Assembly (NCBI GenBank): GCA_963772225.1
Contig: CAVYWD010000002.1
Span: forward strand, 1,054,001-1,118,000
Source of the DNA: CAVYWD01 sp963772225
GTDB taxonomy: Bacteria > Myxococcota > Myxococcia > Myxococcales > UBA5297
Direction: 5' to 3'
Length of the DNA: 64,000 nucleotides
The notes beneath the pieces were generated by a model. The model ran no database searches. It had not been told where the DNA came from and was given only the letters and a program-made list of their open reading frames with translations. This document shows positions 61,479 through 64,000 of the stretch, piece after piece. The position numbers were made by a program, and so were the translations under genes. Numbering within the stretch: position 1 is the stretch's first letter; every line of letters starts with the position of its first letter.

Positions 61479-62200
61479 TCAGAGAGCCGCGCGGAGCGCG
61501 CGAGCGAAACCGCGGCCGAAGAGCCAGTCGAGGTCTACGCGCATCGACTCCGCGAGCGGCGGCAGCGACGAATCGCTCAGGCAGGGATAGCGCTCTTGCG
61601 GGAAGGCCCCGACCAGCCGGTACGTGCGCCGCGCGACGAGCGTGAGGGCCACCTTGCCGCGCGGCAGCGCCACGGCGATGAGCGGAAACAGGCGGCAGCT
61701 CACCGGCTGCAGCGCCCCGCGGTCGAGCTTGCGCGCCTTCGCGAAGGCGTGCAGCCGGCAGCGGATCCGCCCGACGCGGTCGACGGCCGAGAAGACGCAC
61801 CGCCCCGAGGGCCTGGCGAGGGCAGGCTCGTCCCCCCCTCGAAGAATTCGGAGGAGGCCGGCCCTCGGCGCAAGAATCGCTGGAGCTGCGGAGCCGCGGC
61901 TCGAAGCTGGCGCTCCTCCCGACACGAGAGCGGCACGTCGGCGTCGGCACAGCAGCTGACGGCGCGCGCCGCGCGGCCGGGGCCCGGCGCGCACCGGTCG
62001 GAGACGCAGGCGAAGCGCGCGGCGAGCACCGCGCGGTCCACGAGCACGCCGCCGATGTCGGCGATCTGGCCGCGGCTCATCCGGGAGAGGAGCCACGTCT
62101 GCCAGTCGGGGCCGTCGTCTGCCGCGAGCTCCGAGCCCCGACCTGGGGCGCGGAGCCAGCGGCAGGCGATGGGGTTGAGCTCGAAGCGGGGCTTGGGCAT
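61479..62200 (-). CDS. Cysteine-cluster protein (YkgJ/DUF3109-like), frameshifted
   Basis: Starts at ATG 62200 (KPRFELNPIACRWL). It has DIGGVLVDRAVLAARFACVSDRCA, SCCADADVPLSCREE and, after the break, SGRCVFSAVDRVGRIRCRLHAFA and LQPVSCRLFPLIAVAL, the spaced cysteine groups of YkgJ/DUF3109 proteins that bind zinc or iron-sulfur (longer stretches quoted in part). The frame changes at a run of seven C on the + strand (61832-61838); eight would give FFEGGDEPALA and one protein of about 240 residues. Function in the family is unknown. Confidence 0.72.
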
Positions 62201-62423
62201 GGCGGCTTTGCGCAGCGGGCGGGGTCTGAGCAGGTCTTCTACCTCGAAGCCAGGCTCCGCCGCATGCGCGTCCTCGGCATCGACGCCGAGGCCTCTCCAC
62301 CTCGGCGAGCCTGCCGCCGGGCTCTCCAGGAGAAGCCGGACGAGCAGGCGCGCAGCTCCCCGGCGGCCTGCGCGAGGTGACCAATCCGTCGCCCCAATCC
62401 TCGGGGCGCTCCCCGCCCCCGCA

Positions 62424-64000
62424 TCACTTGAACTCCACCTCCGACGCGGCCGCATACCCGTGCCCGCCGAAGTAGAGCCCGTAGTAGCCGCTCCTCTCGG
62501 CTGGGGATTTCAGGCGGACCGAGCGCCCGCCCGCGCGCACGTCGATGCCAGCGTCCGTCACCTCGACCGCGACGCTCAGCCCGGCCCCGCCCAACGCCAG
62601 GGGCTTCTCGTCCAACACCGTCCGCGCATAGAACGCGTGCGCCTTGAGCTCGCGAGGGTTCTCCGCCAGCTGCACGAGCTGCACCGCCTTGGCGCCGAAG
62701 AGGACCGCGTACCCGCTCATCTCGCAGCACCGCGGGTGGCTCACGCCGAAGATCACCCCTGTGCTGGGCCGCCGTGGATCGATGCCCGCGGCCACCGCCT
62801 CCGGCGACGCAGTGGGCGCCGGCGGATCGTCGAGGTCGCCCGGCACGACGAACGAGATCGCGAGCTTCACCGCGAAGTCCTTGCGCGGCAGGCAGTCGAA
62901 CAGCGCGAAGTTCTCCGACCAGTCCGCGTCCCGCTGCTCCCAAGCGTAGCGCAGCTCCGACGTGCGGACCCCCTCGCGGCGCGGCCCGGTGGTGAGCGCG
63001 TGCTCGTAGCGCCCGAACGCCCAGACGCGGTGCTTGCCCAGGAGCACGGGCCCGAGCACCTGCGTGCCCGCCCCGGGGAACCGCCGGGCCTCGAAGAGGG
63101 CGCGCGCGCCGTCCTCCTGAAGCTGCTGGGCTTCGTAGCCGCGCGTCGCGGCCGCCTTCTCGAACAACTCGCGCCGGGCCTTGGTGGTCGCGAGCTTCTG
63201 CGCCCGGCTGAGCTGCTGGTTGAGCTCGATCTCGTCGGCGATCTGCTGCAGCTCGGAGCCCAGGACGTGCAGAGCGCTGCCGGGCTTCACCTGGCGGGCC
63301 GTCTGCGCCGCCTGCTGGAAGAGCGCGGTGCTGCGGTCGAACGCCAGCGCCTCGCGGTAATCGCGCGCGTTCTCGAGCAGGTGCTCGAGCTTCCACTCCG
63401 CGTTCGGCCCGCGCGCGAGGAGGCTCCGGTAGAGGCGTTCGCGCAGGTCGGCGCGCTCGGCGGGCACGAGGTGCTGGCGGGCGATGAGGCCGCCGATCGC
63501 CCCCGGCGACGGGAGAAGGTCGCCTTCGCGGAGGTCGCGGTAGCGCAGGGTGAGCTTCCTGAGCTCGCCCTCGAACGCTCCTGCCTGGAGGACGAGCTCC
63601 CGGGAAGGGCCTATTGGGATCATCGGCGCCTTCGAGTCCGGGCGCAGCACCTCGGCGAGGTATCCCTGCGCGGCGGCGTCCGCCATGCACGACCGGGCAA
63701 ACGCGTCGGGCACCGCCGGCAGGCTCGAGTCGTCCAGCCAGCTCTCGAGCGCGCCCAGCGCCACCACCCGCTCCTCGCGCGCGGCCTCGCCGCCGCGCCC
63801 TGCGATCTCGTAGAGCCTCCGGAGGGCCTCCTCGTGGACCTTGGAATCCCTCTGCTCGGCCTCGCGCCGCTTCGCCTGGTTCCGGAGACCGATGGCGACG
63901 GCCTCGGTGCGCAGCTCGGCGACGGCGCGCTCGTACTCGGCCTCGGTCACCTCGGCGAGCTTGAAGTCCTGGTCTCGGCGGCGGGCCTCCTTGATGGCCG
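62424..64000 (-). CDS. Large protein of unknown function, 5' end beyond the window
   Basis: At least 524 residues, open to the edge of the window (the frame continues through 64000 without a stop, so GTG 63950 is not necessarily the start). The first 300 residues are helical with coiled-coil character (EAEYERAVAELRTEAVAIGL, ELQQIADEIELNQQLSRAQK). The C-terminal 100 residues (DEKPLALGGAGLSVAVEVTD, RSGYYGLYFGGHGYAAASEV) look like a concanavalin/3-keto-disaccharide-hydrolase-type beta sandwich. Such layouts occur in the tails of myxobacterial Ser/Thr protein kinases, but no kinase motif lies within the window. Confidence 0.6.
   Translation of the reverse strand, partial: AIKEARRRDQDFKLAEVTEAEYERAVAELRTEAVAIGLRNQAKRREAEQRDSKVHEEALRRLYEIAGRGGEAAREERVVALGALESWLDDSSLPAVPDAFARSCMADAAAQGYLAEVLRPDSKAPMIPIGPSRELVLQAGAFEGELRKLTLRYRDLREGDLLPSPGAIGGLIARQHLVPAERADLRERLYRSLLARGPNAEWKLEHLLENARDYREALAFDRSTALFQQAAQTARQVKPGSALHVLGSELQQIADEIELNQQLSRAQKLATTKARRELFEKAAATRGYEAQQLQEDGARALFEARRFPGAGTQVLGPVLLGKHRVWAFGRYEHALTTGPRREGVRTSELRYAWEQRDADWSENFALFDCLPRKDFAVKLAISFVVPGDLDDPPAPTASPEAVAAGIDPRRPSTGVIFGVSHPRCCEMSGYAVLFGAKAVQLVQLAENPRELKAHAFYARTVLDEKPLALGGAGLSVAVEVTDAGIDVRAGGRSVRLKSPAERSGYYGLYFGGHGYAAASEVEFK

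Overview
The window is GC-rich DNA that looks like a Myxococcota (myxobacterial / former deltaproteobacterial) chromosome. Pointers are a chemotaxis operon carrying a HEAT-repeat gene, a lipoprotein tail made of D-A-G/D-G-G repeats, a Pfa-type polyunsaturated lipid synthase, paired Hsp70/DUF2760 genes, PilZ and stand-alone receiver proteins, and eukaryote-like sphingolipid enzymes. No rRNA, tRNA or CRISPR array is seen. The genus cannot be fixed from the sequence alone.

Layout. (1) 95-7690, minus strand: chemotaxis operon cheY-cheA-cheW-cheW-HEAT-cheR-cheB. (2) 7909-9626, plus: a small exported protein and a class I fructose-bisphosphate aldolase. (3) 10536-11990, minus: lipoprotein with a ricin-type domain and a 42-residue tandem repeat tail. 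(4) 12607-25214, plus: PfaD/PfaA/PfaC-like secondary-lipid synthase (ER; KS-AT-ACP-KR-DH; KS-CLF plus DH-DH). It has one ACP and no second AT, acyl-glycerol transferase or phosphopantetheinyl transferase. (5) 25306-28694, minus: cooF-cooS-cooC, a compact anaerobic CO dehydrogenase operon. (6) 28895-43784, mostly minus: an Hsp70/DUF2760 chaperone group broken open by about 9.5 kb of accessory DNA. That DNA holds two amidase copies, a chimeric Hsp70 pseudogene, an ImmA/IrrE-DUF4411 module, a bacteriohemerythrin and a wrecked type I restriction locus in which a DUF6932 nucleotidyltransferase-like gene and a partner sit between hsdS and hsdR remnants. (7) 44910-46594, minus: a DEGS-like sphingolipid desaturase coupled to an FA2H-like hydroxylase. 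(8) 46780-49705: hybrid histidine kinase and PilZ protein. (9) 50184-56105: cobalamin region with bluB, a cobalamin riboswitch, a mosaic of cbiM/cobJ/cobM fragments, cobO, cbiA, cbiB, cobD and a truncated cobQ. (10) 56129-64000: tsaB, gltX, a histidine kinase, receiver proteins, a cysteine-cluster protein and a partial large protein.

A recurrent feature is that otherwise well-conserved genes are broken by one-base indels (cheR, pfaC, the ImmA gene, the DUF6932 gene, cobD, the gene at 58765, the cysteine-cluster gene, probably gltX). Several breaks lie in short homopolymers. The simplest reading is uncorrected sequencing or assembly indels, though genuine decay is clear in 31864-41370 and possible in the cobalamin locus. 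Start sites were chosen from Shine-Dalgarno matches, ATGA/TGATG couplings and family alignment remembered by eye; no database search was run.
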